A DNA stretch of 64,000 nt from Martinezella tropici. GTDB lineage: Bacteria; Pseudomonadota; Alphaproteobacteria; Rhizobiales; Rhizobiaceae. The translations under genes and the position numbers were made by a program. The notes under the pieces were generated by a model. The model did no database searches. It was given only the letters and a program-made list of their open reading frames with translations, and had not been told where the DNA came from. The number at the start of each line of letters is the position of its first letter. Within the stretch, counting starts at the first letter, position 1. Below are positions 16,625 through 24,441 of this stretch, piece after piece. Where the stretch lies: contig NZ_QMKK01000050.1 in assembly GCF_003287875.1 (NCBI RefSeq), positions 62,001 to 126,000 of the forward strand. Reading direction: 5' to 3'.

Positions 16625-16982
16625 GAGTATCTCCTTTGTTCAGCTGGAAATCATAGGCCCGTTCTATTCGTCCTATGCGAACCTTGTATTGTTCGTACCA
16701 GCGCTCGCGCCCGAGTTTTTGCGCGGCCAGATGCGACACCACATTCTTCCAGGCAAGAATGCTTTCCTCGTCCCGCCAGAAGGAGTTGGTGATGCCGAAG
16801 CCATCGGCGCCTCTCGCGCTTTCAAGCCCGAGACAGCCGTCTTGCTCCAGCGCCAACGCCTCCATGCGCTCGCCCATGGCGCCGTAACCATTGTCTCCTT
16901 CCGTTCGGACCGAAGCGAAGGAAACGATGTAGTAGGGCGGCTCGGGGGTCGCCGCAAAACGGGATGTTCTGTGCGTGCTCAT
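16605..16982 (-). CDS. ABM-fold (antibiotic biosynthesis monooxygenase-like) protein
   Basis: About 125 residues with the ferredoxin-like ABM/YdhR layout: YYIVSFASVRTEGDNGYGAMGERMEALALEQDGCLGLESARG, then ITNSFWRDEESILAWKNVVSHLAAQ and WYEQYKVRIGRIERAYDF. The family includes heme-degrading and quinone-forming oxygenases and many proteins of unknown role. Its 3' end overlaps speB by 20 bp, so the two are probably co-translated; a role next to polyamine synthesis is unexplained. ATG 16982 has GAGG seven bases upstream; a GTG at 16994 would swallow that site. Confidence 0.78.
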   Translation of the reverse strand: MSTHRTSRFAATPEPPYYIVSFASVRTEGDNGYGAMGERMEALALEQDGCLGLESARGADGFGITNSFWRDEESILAWKNVVSHLAAQKLGRERWYEQYKVRIGRIERAYDFQLNKGDTLAERVD

Positions 16983-17024
16983 GGCGTGCCTCACGGGTTA
17001 ATCGCAGACGAATATGCGTGACGC

Positions 17025-17288
17025 TTATTTGCCCGATCTGGCGGTGCATTGATACGCCTTTTTCACGCAGGCGATCTGCGGCGTCGAACAGTCGGCCCGC
17101 CCATCTGTCACGATACAATAGGAGCAGCTGTCGTTGAACTCGCGGCAATCCGGGTTCGCCTGAAGAAAATCCTTCATGCTCTGCATATCCGCGGCGCTTT
17201 CGGCAGGCTCGGCCGGTTTGGCATCGTCACATAGGGCGGGCGAGACACTGACGGTCAGGAGCAGCAGCGGAAAGACGAATCTATGCAT
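17025..17288 (-). CDS. small secreted cysteine-rich protein
   Basis: 87 residues: a clear signal peptide (MHRFVFPLLLLTVSVSPALC) then a mature domain with six cysteines (PDC, DSC, SYC, ADC, IAC, QCT) that could form three disulfides in the periplasm. ATG 17288 follows CAGGGAGAG; the frame is open further upstream into the rpsI terminator but without support. I do not recognise the family. It lies 42 bp before the ABM gene on the same strand. Confidence 0.65.
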   Translation of the reverse strand: MHRFVFPLLLLTVSVSPALCDDAKPAEPAESAADMQSMKDFLQANPDCREFNDSCSYCIVTDGRADCSTPQIACVKKAYQCTARSGK

Positions 17289-17375
17289 GGAACTCTCCCT
17301 GAGCTTGTGGTCGGACCTTGCCACAAAACCGGTCCCTTGCCTTGGCGAATCTGCATCATTTTCAATGCCGCAAAA

Positions 17376-17402
17376 GAAAAAGGCCGGGAAACCCCGGCCT
17401 TT
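17376..17402 (-). terminator. rho-independent terminator of rplM-rpsI
   Basis: Stem AAAGGCCGGG (17379-17388) with CCCGGCCTTT (17393-17402), 4-nt loop; read leftward it is followed by TTTTCTTTTG. It sits 26 bp after the rpsI stop, closing the ribosomal protein operon. Confidence 0.9.
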
Positions 17403-17427
17403 CCAATGTCCGATCTCGGATAAGCGA

Positions 17428-17895
17428 TTAACGCTTGGAGAACTGGAACGAACGACGTGCCTTTGCACGGCCGTACTTCTTGCGTTCGACGACGCGGCTG
17501 TCGCGGGTCAGGAAGCCGCCCTTCTTCAGGACCGAGCGCAGGCCCGGTTCGAAGTAGGTCAGCGCCTTGGACAGGCCGTGGCGAACGGCACCGGCCTGGC
17601 CGGAGAGGCCGCCGCCGGCAACGGTTGCGATGATGTCGAACTGGCCGTCACGGGCAGCAGCGACGATCGGCTGACGCAGGATCATCTGCAGAACCGGACG
17701 GGCGAAATAAGCCGTGTAGTCCTTGCCGTTGACGATGATCTTGCCGGAGCCGGCCTTGACCCATACGCGGGCGACGGCGTCCTTACGCTTGCCGGTCGCG
17801 TAGGAGCGGCCGAACGAGTCGACCTTGCGGACGTGAACCGGAGCAGCAGCTTCCGATGCCGTGCCGAGATCCTTCAGGGAGGAGAGGTCAGCCAT
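17428..17895 (-). CDS. rpsI: 30S ribosomal protein S9
   Basis: 155 residues. The S9 body YATGKRKDAVARVWVKAGSG, GGGLSGQAGAVRHGLSKAL and the basic C-terminus ending KKYGRAKARRSFQFSKR, which reaches the ribosomal P site in known structures, are all present. An alphaproteobacterial N-terminal extension of about 30 residues precedes the core. It is separated from rplM by 2 bp, the usual rplM-rpsI pair. Confidence 0.98.
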   Translation of the reverse strand: MADLSSLKDLGTASEAAAPVHVRKVDSFGRSYATGKRKDAVARVWVKAGSGKIIVNGKDYTAYFARPVLQMILRQPIVAAARDGQFDIIATVAGGGLSGQAGAVRHGLSKALTYFEPGLRSVLKKGGFLTRDSRVVERKKYGRAKARRSFQFSKR

Positions 17896-17897
17896 TA

Positions 17898-18362
17898 TCA
17901 GGCGCTCCTTACGTTCTTCTTGTTCAGCTTGGCGACGTCGAGAACGACGGGCTGCTGGGCTTCGTGGGGATGGTTCGAGCCGGCGTAGACGCGCAGGTTC
18001 TTCATCTGGCGACGGCCGAGCGGACCGCGGGGAACCATGCGCTCGACGGCCTTCTCAACGACGCGCTCCGGGAAGCGGCCTTCGATGATCTGGCGAGCCG
18101 TACGCTCCTTGATGCCGCCGGCATAACCGGTGTGCCAGTAGTAAACCTTGTCTTCGTACTTCTTGCCGGTGAAGACGACCTTGTCGGCATTGATGACGAT
18201 GACGTTGTCGCCGTCGTCGACGTGCGGCGTGAAGGTAGCCTTATGCTTGCCGCGCAGACGCATTGCGATGATAGAAGCGAGACGGCCAACGACAAGCCCT
18301 TCGGCGTCGATGAGAACCCACTTCTTCTCCACCTCTGCAGGCTTCTGGGAGAAGGTTGCCAT
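17898..18362 (-). CDS. rplM: 50S ribosomal protein L13
   Basis: 154 residues with the L13 landmarks KWVLIDAEGLVVGRLAS, GDNVIVINADKVVFTGKK, YYWHTGYAGGIKERTA and VERMVPRGPLGRRQM. First gene of the rplM-rpsI operon, transcribed from a strong promoter about 120 bp upstream with a hairpin at the extreme 5' end of the transcript. Confidence 0.98.
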   Translation of the reverse strand: MATFSQKPAEVEKKWVLIDAEGLVVGRLASIIAMRLRGKHKATFTPHVDDGDNVIVINADKVVFTGKKYEDKVYYWHTGYAGGIKERTARQIIEGRFPERVVEKAVERMVPRGPLGRRQMKNLRVYAGSNHPHEAQQPVVLDVAKLNKKNVRSA

Positions 18363-18455
18363 GTTGCATACTCTCTTTTAGGACCCTTGGCCCGAAGGCG
18401 TCTGGGCGTTTCTTGTTGCTTGGTTTGACGCGCAAGGATGCGTGCCAAAAAGAAA

Positions 18456-18473
18456 GCAGCCCGGAAAGGCTGC
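18456..18473 (-). promoter_or_regulatory. hairpin at the 5' end of the rplM leader
   Basis: GCAGCC (18456-18461) pairs with GGCTGC (18468-18473), 6-nt loop. Read leftward it is followed by TTTCTTTTT, like a short terminator, yet it begins only about six bases after the predicted rplM start site. It may protect the 5' end, act as an attenuator, or be an L13/S9 autoregulation site. Confidence 0.5.
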
Positions 18474-18485
18474 AATCTGCGGCGG

Positions 18486-18514
18486 CTTATAGAGCGATTA
18501 GGCTCCTGGGTCAA
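18486..18514 (-). promoter_or_regulatory. sigma-70 promoter of rplM-rpsI
   Basis: On the minus strand TTGACC (18514-18509), 17-bp spacer, TATAAG (18491-18486): a near-consensus rhizobial housekeeping promoter. Start of transcription is expected near 18479, giving a leader of roughly 115 nt before rplM. Confidence 0.8.
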
Positions 18515-18599
18515 TATCGCCAGATCGGATGACTATAAAAAATATGCATAAAAATCAATGGCTTGTATTTGTGGTATAGTAAAACCACACATTTTGCCG

Positions 18600-19436
18600 T
18601 CAGCCAAGCCGTAAAATCAGCACTCCGGCGGCGATAATGGCGCCGGCAATATAGCGCCAGATGCTGGAGCGCTCCTTCAAGACGACGACGGAGATGATCA
18701 AAGCAAAAAGGATCGATGACTCGCGCAAGGCGGCAACCATCGCCACCGGCGCCTTCGTCATCGCCCACAATGCCAGTCCGTACGAGGCGATCGAACCGCC
18801 GCCGCCGATAAACCCGCGCCACCAGTTATACCGGATGTGGGCGGCGACCGCACCGACACCGCGTTGCGAGATCGCCCAGGCGAAAAGGAGAATGGGAGGC
18901 AGTAGCGCCATCCATAGGGTATAGGAAACCGAATTGCCCGATATCCGGGCGCCGATGCCGTCGACATAGGTATAAGTCGCGATGACGACGGCATTGGCAA
19001 GCGCAAGCATGATGGCCCGGCGTCCACCCTTCCGTGCCTCGAAGGCCAGCGTCAATATACCGGCGCAGATCGTCATCGTGCCGATCAGCGCGCCGCCCGA
19101 GAGCGTCTCCTTGAGGATGAAGCTGCTGGTCGAGACAATGATAAGCGGCGCCACGCCGCGCATCAGCGGATAGACGAGCCCGATGTCTCCGGCGCGATAG
19201 GCGGCGGCGACAAGCTGGAAATAGGCAAATTGCAGGATGGCCGAAGCGCCGATGAACGGCCAGGCGGGAGCGGCCGGCAAGGGGAGGAACGGTAGCAAAG
19301 GGAGCGCTGCAACCGCGCCACCGGCCGACACAAGTGCCGCATCGAGCGATTTATCGGTTCCGGCCTTGATGATCGCATTCCACGTCGCATGCAGCAGGGC
19401 GCCGAATAGAACGAGCGCGATAACGTCGAAAGACAC
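18600..19436 (-). CDS. EamA/DMT-superfamily transporter
   Basis: 278 residues with about ten membrane segments arranged as two EamA halves; the first has VLFGALLHATWNAIIKAG, the second ends in FALIISVVVLKERSSIWRYIAGAIIAAGVLIL, the typical drug/metabolite transporter finish. Probably exports a small metabolite; substrate unknown. The start is GTG 19436 with GAGG six bases upstream. Confidence 0.85.
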   Translation of the reverse strand: MSFDVIALVLFGALLHATWNAIIKAGTDKSLDAALVSAGGAVAALPLLPFLPLPAAPAWPFIGASAILQFAYFQLVAAAYRAGDIGLVYPLMRGVAPLIIVSTSSFILKETLSGGALIGTMTICAGILTLAFEARKGGRRAIMLALANAVVIATYTYVDGIGARISGNSVSYTLWMALLPPILLFAWAISQRGVGAVAAHIRYNWWRGFIGGGGSIASYGLALWAMTKAPVAMVAALRESSILFALIISVVVLKERSSIWRYIAGAIIAAGVLILRLG

Positions 19437-19640
19437 GAAAAACCTCGGAGATTAACGGATCAGGCGCAGATGCTTGGCATTTTGTGGGAGTCAGGCTTTC
19501 ATATGATCCGCAATACATCAAAAAGCAACGAAATATACTCTGATATAAAGACTTGCCTCATCCCGGCCAAATTCGAGCGGCCGGCATTTGAAGGGGGTTC
19601 CTTCTATGTTCCAAATCCCTCTTCCGCACATTATAAGTGG

Positions 19641-19691
19641 CTAATTTATTGGGGTATGAAGCGCGAACAAATATCGCATGTCCTGTGAACG
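19641..19691. repeat. copy 1 of a diverged 51-bp direct repeat
   Basis: Aligned without gaps to 20063-20113, about 40 of 51 positions match. Both copies begin CTAATTTAT and share GAACAAA, then AT, GCAT, TCCTG and end GAACG. The copies are 422 bp apart. Confidence 0.5.
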
Positions 19692-20062
19692 CGTGAGTAG
19701 CATTAGACACCACTTACTTAAAAACGACAGTGCGCTCCGTCGGCGAAAGGCCTGGAGTGGGTCATGGCAAAGCCGCGTGGGTGAAAATCGCGGGCAAAAG
19801 GCGACATAACGTCAGCTGAGCTATCGAACTTAGTGGCTAATTCTGCAAATAATGAAAAATATTTCCATTTGATATCACTATGGCTGGCGGACGCCACGTT
19901 GAAAAACAAACCTTGTCTCAAGTATAGAAACTGCAAAGTCGCCGAGATTCAGGGTATATCTCCGCACGATCACGAAAATTATTCTGTGGATAATTTAAGG
20001 GACATCATGTTTTCCATGTTCGCAATCGGTTCTCATTTCAAACGCGGCTACATGAGTTATTT

Positions 20063-20113
20063 CTAATTTATATGTGAATGAATAGAGAACAAAGATTGCA
20101 TTTCCTGCGAACG
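20063..20113. repeat. copy 2 of a diverged 51-bp direct repeat
   Basis: Second copy of the element at 19641-19691. The shared core runs from GAACAAA at 20087 to GAACG ending at 20113, with 23 of 27 positions matching in that part. Confidence 0.5.
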
Positions 20114-20284
20114 TAACTTCGCGGCCTGCGGGAATCTATGCAAACGCTTCAAAAACTGCTTTGAATGCAAGCGTGCGACGTGATGCGCAAGGCCGCTATG
20201 TCGATAGCATGCCACCTCAATGACAATCATTGGTTGTGTCTAGGGGCTGAAGCATCTTCGATGGCCAGCCTTGGCGCATGGCGA

Positions 20285-20611
20285 TCAGCGTCGGAAAATC
20301 AATTCGTCGTCGTCGAAATCGGTGGCCGGCCGGCACGTATAGACGGGGCAGGAGGCTCGGTCCTTGGTGGGAAGGTAATCCTGATAGGCATAGTAACCGA
20401 CATCGCATGAGTCGGCGTTTGCGACATATCGGTCATAAAGCGTCATGTTGGGTGTCCTTCTGGCCGGATAGCGCATGATGACCGCGCGCTCGCGGTTGAT
20501 CATGGCCCTCGCTTCGGCGCAGGTCATGGACATTGAATTATACCGAGATATGGCGAGAGCCGGGGTGGCGGCGAAAGCAATTGCCAGGCCCAACAGCACG
20601 ATTTTTTTCAT
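20285..20611 (-). CDS. small secreted protein, conserved type in Rhizobiales
   Basis: 108 residues. A signal peptide (MKKIVLLGLAIAFAATPALA) precedes a mature part with four cysteines: MTCAEARAMINRERAVIMRYP, DSCDVGYYAYQDY, ASCPVYTC. The pattern TCxEARxxI is seen in small periplasmic proteins of rhizobia, but no function is assigned. ATG 20611 is preceded by CAGGGAGGA; the longer open frame to 20731 would bury the signal sequence. Probably transcribed alone. Confidence 0.7.
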   Translation of the reverse strand: MKKIVLLGLAIAFAATPALAISRYNSMSMTCAEARAMINRERAVIMRYPARRTPNMTLYDRYVANADSCDVGYYAYQDYLPTKDRASCPVYTCRPATDFDDDELIFRR

Positions 20612-20722
20612 CGGAGCAATCCTCCCTGAAGTTGTTATAATACAGTATATACGTGGATACGGTCGCTGCGGTTTCCATATTTGCGAGAAAACGCAAGTGT
20701 GATCGAAGTGGGAGGCTTCGTG

Positions 20723-21151
20723 ATGAACCACGACAATTATGACGATTCCTATATTGCCGATATCCTTCTATCGGTAAGGACCATTGCACTTGTGGGCGCT
20801 TCGCCCAATCCTGCTCGCCCAAGTAACGGAGTGATGGCCTATCTTTTGAACAGAGGCTATCGCGTCATCCCCGTCAATCCCGGGCAGGCCGGCAAGGAAA
20901 TCCTCGGACAATGGGTCTATGCGCATCTGGCCGACATTCCCGAGCCTGTCGATATGGTCGACGTGTTCCGGGCGCCCGAATATCTTCGGTCCGTCGTCGA
21001 GGAAGCCATCATGATCGACCCGCGGCCGCCGGTCATCTGGGGACAGCTCGGCGTGCGTGATGATGCGGCGGCGGCAAGAGCCGAGGCGGCGGGTCTCAGG
21101 GTCGTAATGGACCGTTGCCCGGCCATCGAATATCCGCGTCTGGTCGCCTGA
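20723..21151 (+). CDS. CoA-binding-domain protein (YccU-like)
   Basis: 142 residues forming a single Rossmann CoA-binding domain: TIALVGASPNPARPSNGVMAYLLNRGYRVIPVNPG, then DMVDVFRAPEYL, PPVIWGQLGVRD and VVMDRCPAIEYPRL. The family is widespread and its biochemical role unsettled. ATG 20723 follows GGGAGG with seven bases between. The gene is divergent from the small secreted protein gene. Confidence 0.85.
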   Translation: MNHDNYDDSYIADILLSVRTIALVGASPNPARPSNGVMAYLLNRGYRVIPVNPGQAGKEILGQWVYAHLADIPEPVDMVDVFRAPEYLRSVVEEAIMIDPRPPVIWGQLGVRDDAAAARAEAAGLRVVMDRCPAIEYPRLVA

Positions 21152-21311
21152 TCGGGACGCGTGGCAGGCCCCGGCTGATTATCGCGCGAACCCACTGAAA
21201 TATGGCAAGTTTTTTCCGCGAGCCGAAGAGCACGGCAAAGTTCGCGGTTAACTTTCATGTCCCGGCCGCTATGATCTTCCTAGCACAATAAGTTTGGTGG
21301 GAGGGAAGATC

Positions 21312-22595
21312 ATGCCGACGAACAATCCTGGCTTCGACACGCTGGCAATCCATGCGGGAGCGCAGCCTGATCCAGCGACCGGCGCCCGCGCAACGCCGAT
21401 CTATCAGACGACATCCTTTGTTTTTCAGGATGCGGATCATGCCGCCGCGCTGTTCGGATTGCAGCAGTTCGGCAATATCTATACCCGCATCATGAACCCG
21501 ACGCAGGCCGTGCTCGAAGAGCGGGTGGCGGCTCTCGAAGGCGGAACGGCAGCGCTTGCGGTTGCCTCGGGTCACGCGGCTCAGTTGCTGGTCTTCCACG
21601 CCATCATGCAGCCGGGCGACAATTTCGTCGCCGCCAGTCGGCTTTACGGCGGCTCGGTCAATCAGTTCGGTCAATCCTTCAAGAACTTCGACTGGCGGGT
21701 GCGCTGGGCCGATCCAGTGGATCCCGCCACCTTCGAGGCGCAGATCGACGGGCGCACCCGCGCCATCTTCATCGAAAGCCTTGCCAATCCGGGCGGCACC
21801 TTCGTCGACATCGCCGCGATCGCAGCTATCGCACATAAGCACGGCTTGCCGCTCATCGTCGACAACACCATGGCTAGCCCCTATCTCATCCGGCCGCTGG
21901 AGCATGGCGCCGATATCGTCGTGCATTCGCTGACGAAATTCCTCGGCGGCCACGGCAATTCCATGGGCGGTATCATTGTCGACGGCGGTACGTTCGATTG
22001 GTCGGCCTCGGGCAATTATCCGATGCTGTCCTCGCCGCGGCCGGAATATAATGGCATCGTGCTGCACGCGACCTTCGGCAATTTTGCCTTCGCCATTGCC
22101 TGCCGCGTTCTCGGCCTGCGCGATCTGGGACCGGCAATTTCGCCATTCAACGCCTTTCTGATTCTTACGGGGATCGAGACGCTGCCGCTGCGCATGCAGC
22201 GACACTCCGACAATGCCCTTGCCGTCGCGCGTTGGCTGAAGGGCCGGGAGAAGATAGCCTGGGTCAATTATGCCGGTCTGGAGGATGATCCGAACCATGC
22301 CCTGCAGCAGCGCTACTCGCCGAAAGGGGCCGGCTCTGTCTTCACCTTCGGCCTGAAAGGCGGATATGAAGCGGGCAAGGGACTGGTGGAAGGGCTGGAG
22401 CTCTTCTCGCATCTCGCCAACATCGGCGACACGCGCTCGCTCGTCATCCATCCGGCCTCGACGACGCATAAGCAGTTGACCGACGAGCAGAAGGTCGCTG
22501 CTGGCGCCGGTCCGGACGTTGTGCGCCTCTCCATCGGCATCGAGGACGTCAAGGACATCATAGCCGACTTGGAGCAGGCGCTCGCAAAAGTCTGA
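21312..22595 (+). CDS. metY: O-acetylhomoserine sulfhydrylase (aminocarboxypropyltransferase)
   Basis: PLP enzyme of the Cys/Met metabolism family, 427 residues, making homocysteine from O-acetylhomoserine and sulfide. N-terminal GFDTLAIHAGAQPDP and TPIYQTTSFVF are typical of MetY; the PLP lysine is Lys209 in HSLTKFLGGHG; later QRYSPKGAGSVFTFGLKGG and the C-terminal RLSIGIEDVKDIIADLEQAL. Length is right for MetY (about 430) rather than cystathionine synthases (about 390). ATG 21312 is preceded by GGTGGGAGGGAAG. I looked for a SAM-II riboswitch upstream and did not find one. Confidence 0.92.
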   Translation: MPTNNPGFDTLAIHAGAQPDPATGARATPIYQTTSFVFQDADHAAALFGLQQFGNIYTRIMNPTQAVLEERVAALEGGTAALAVASGHAAQLLVFHAIMQPGDNFVAASRLYGGSVNQFGQSFKNFDWRVRWADPVDPATFEAQIDGRTRAIFIESLANPGGTFVDIAAIAAIAHKHGLPLIVDNTMASPYLIRPLEHGADIVVHSLTKFLGGHGNSMGGIIVDGGTFDWSASGNYPMLSSPRPEYNGIVLHATFGNFAFAIACRVLGLRDLGPAISPFNAFLILTGIETLPLRMQRHSDNALAVARWLKGREKIAWVNYAGLEDDPNHALQQRYSPKGAGSVFTFGLKGGYEAGKGLVEGLELFSHLANIGDTRSLVIHPASTTHKQLTDEQKVAAGAGPDVVRLSIGIEDVKDIIADLEQALAKV

Positions 22596-22733
22596 AGCCT
22601 GAACCGAAAGAAGACCGAAAAAGCTCGACAGCGCCTTTGACCGCAGCGTATTTCATGTTGTCGCGGTCCGCGATCGCCGAATGGTGATTGCGGGCTTTTG
22701 ATCTTGGCGAAACGTGATCGACGGGGGAGTTGA

Positions 22734-23078
22734 GTGGCAACCTATCTGCAACTGAATGTCGATGGCGTGGAGCCAGAGGCAGGTGCGCCCGCAGCGGATC
22801 GTCTCATTTCAGGAGCTCCGATTTTTCGAACCTGGAACCTCGACGAGGCTGATGGCGGCCTTTATGCCGGTGTCTGGGAAGCGACGCCGGGCAAATGGAG
22901 GATCGTCTATGACGAGTGGGAGTACTTTCACATTCTCTCCGGCTATTCCATTGTGACAGCTGACGACGGCGAAGCCTTTCATCTGCGTGCAGGCGACCGC
23001 CTCATCTTGAAACCGGGCTTCAAGGGGATCTGGGAAGTCATTGAAACGACTCGCAAGGATTATGTGATCCGTCTCTGA
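22734..23078 (+). CDS. cupin-domain protein (cupin_3/DUF861 type)
   Basis: 114 residues in one small beta-barrel: TPGKWRIVYDEWEYFHILSG, TADDGEAFHLRAGDRLILKPGFKGIWEVIETTRKDYVI. It resembles the ethanolamine/ureidoglycine-type cupin_3 proteins; the metal-binding histidine pattern is incomplete, with a single EYFH. Start GTG 22734 follows GGGGGAG. Function unknown. Confidence 0.8.
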   Translation: MATYLQLNVDGVEPEAGAPAADRLISGAPIFRTWNLDEADGGLYAGVWEATPGKWRIVYDEWEYFHILSGYSIVTADDGEAFHLRAGDRLILKPGFKGIWEVIETTRKDYVIRL

Positions 23079-23199
23079 CGACGTCGTTGAATCAAAACAT
23101 GAAGTTCGCGTTCGCCTGCTGCCCGCGGCGGTCCGTTCCGTGCGGATCCGTGATGACCGTGATGATTGCCACAGGTTGTGTCACCGCCGCTTCATTAAA

Positions 23200-23217
23200 C
23201 TGTCATCAAACTGAAAC
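23200..23217 (+). promoter_or_regulatory. Pho box upstream of pstS
   Basis: CTGTCAT at 23200-23206 and CTGAAAC at 23211-23217 are two PhoB half-sites with the expected 11-bp period; TTCATTAAA just upstream may be a weaker third. It ends about 120 bp before the pstS start. PhoB activation under phosphate limitation is the expected control. Confidence 0.7.
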
Positions 23218-23339
23218 AATGCGGCATTAGAGCCATCACTGTCGCCAGGAGGTCGAGGTGGGGTTCCTAACCGATGGGATACTTCGTGCTCAGCTTCTGC
23301 CCGCCATCCCTTTCATCACTCTGGGAAGTGAGTTCAATC

Positions 23340-24365
23340 ATGTTGAATCAGAAATTTCGTTCGCTTTGCCTGACTGCAGGCTTCATCGCGGCTATGTCCG
23401 TTTCGGCCTCGGCTGCCGACATCACGGGCGCCGGCTCGAGCTTCATCGCTCCGGTTCTGTCCAAGTGGGCCGAAGGCTACAAGGCAGCGACGAACAATGT
23501 CGTCAACTATCAGTCGGTCGGTTCGGGCGCCGGCATCAAGCAGCTTCTCGACAAGACCATCGTATTCGGCGCTTCGGACAAGCCGATGAGCGACGCTGAC
23601 CTCGAGAAGAACGGCATCGCCCAGTTCCCGATGATCTCCGGCGGCATCGTCGTCTCCTATAACGTCGAAGGCGTAAAGCCGGGCGAACTCGTTCTCGACG
23701 GCAAGACGCTGGCCGACATCTTCCTCGGCAAGATCACCAAGTGGGACGATGCGGCCATCAAGGCTCTCAACCCGGAGGTGAAGCTGCCTTCCACGCCGAT
23801 CTCCGTCGTTTACCGCGCCGACAGCTCGGGCACGACCTTCAACTTCACCGACTACCTGTCGAAGGTTTCGCCGGAGTGGAAGGAAAAGGTTGGCTCGAAC
23901 ACGGCTGTTGAATGGCCGGTCGGCTTCGGCGCCAAGGGCTCGGAAGGCGTTTCCACCACCGTCAACCAGACGGCTGGTTCGATCTCCTACGTTGAATATT
24001 CCTACGTCGTCGCCAACCACATCGGTTTTGCGAAGATGAAGAACGCTGCCGGCAAGGTTATCGAGCCGAGCCTGGAAACGTTCAAGGCTGCCGCTTCCAA
24101 CGCCGATTGGGCCAAGGCCAAGAACTTCAACCTGATCATCACCAATCAGCCGGGCGAAAAGAGCTGGCCGATTGCCGCCTCGACCTGGGTTCTGCTCTAC
24201 AAGAAGCCGGCCGACGCTGCTAAGAACGAAGAAGCGCTGAAGTTCTTCAAGTGGTCCTATGAGCATGGCCAGAAGGACGCGGCCGCCCTGTCTTATCTCG
24301 CGGTCCCAGACAATGTTGTCGAGATCGTCGAGAAGTCTTGGAAGACGGACTTCGGCACGAAGTAA
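23340..24365 (+). CDS. pstS: phosphate ABC transporter, periplasmic binding protein
   Basis: 341 residues. A signal peptide (about residues 1-26, ending VSASAADI) is followed by the PstS fold: ADITGAGSSFIAPVLSKWAEGY, NYQSVGSGAGIKQLLD, FGASDKPM, then YRADSSGTTFNFTDYLSKV, the phosphate-contacting SSGTT loop. It delivers phosphate to PstC/PstA. ATG 23340 is chosen at the start of the signal peptide; the frame is open upstream to 23274. A terminator hairpin follows directly, which should raise PstS output over the rest of the operon. Confidence 0.96.
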   Translation: MLNQKFRSLCLTAGFIAAMSVSASAADITGAGSSFIAPVLSKWAEGYKAATNNVVNYQSVGSGAGIKQLLDKTIVFGASDKPMSDADLEKNGIAQFPMISGGIVVSYNVEGVKPGELVLDGKTLADIFLGKITKWDDAAIKALNPEVKLPSTPISVVYRADSSGTTFNFTDYLSKVSPEWKEKVGSNTAVEWPVGFGAKGSEGVSTTVNQTAGSISYVEYSYVVANHIGFAKMKNAAGKVIEPSLETFKAAASNADWAKAKNFNLIITNQPGEKSWPIAASTWVLLYKKPADAAKNEEALKFFKWSYEHGQKDAAALSYLAVPDNVVEIVEKSWKTDFGTK

Positions 24366-24388
24366 TTTGTGCTAGGCGAGAAAATTGC

Positions 24389-24419
24389 GGCGGGCAGGGT
24401 TTTTCCCTGTCCGCCTTTT
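24389..24419 (+). terminator. intercistronic terminator/attenuator between pstS and pstC
   Basis: Stem GGCGGGCAGGG (24389-24399) with CCCTGTCCGCC (24405-24415), one G-U pair, five-T loop, then TTTTG. It lies 23 bp after the pstS stop inside the operon, so it probably lets only part of the transcripts continue into pstC. Confidence 0.75.
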
Positions 24420-24441
24420 GTGACAGGACAAGGGGAAATCG

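Larger units (their letters stand above)
19437..20284. other. gene-poor, AT-rich region
   Basis: Nearly 850 bp with no gene I can support. Open frames of 70-80 codons exist (for example 19470-19688 and 19833-20066 on the plus strand) but have atypical codon use, weak ribosome sites and no recognisable family. A diverged 51-bp direct repeat lies at 19641-19691 and 20063-20113. The base composition and short dead frames are consistent with a remnant of decayed or acquired DNA. Confidence 0.5.

Noticed and set aside
15698..16792. A 364-codon plus-strand frame across speB.
   Set aside because: Shadow of speB and the ABM gene, whose motifs and ribosome sites are clear on the other strand.
18456..18473. 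Hairpin read as terminator of the EamA transporter gene.
   Set aside because: It is 127 bp past that stop and lies just downstream of a strong promoter for rplM, so it belongs to the rplM leader; a minor role in ending read-through is not excluded.
19470..19688. 72-codon plus-strand frame as a gene.
   Set aside because: Rare codons, weak ribosome site and no recognisable family; it ends inside one copy of a diverged repeat.
19833..20066. 77-codon plus-strand frame as a gene.
   Set aside because: Same reasons as the 19470 frame; AT-rich region, stop falls inside the second repeat copy.
21152..21311. Possible SAM-II riboswitch before metY, because such switches precede met genes in rhizobia.
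   Set aside because: A GGCTGATTAT stretch is present, but the P1 pairing and the 3' GCTAAA pseudoknot element are not found in order.
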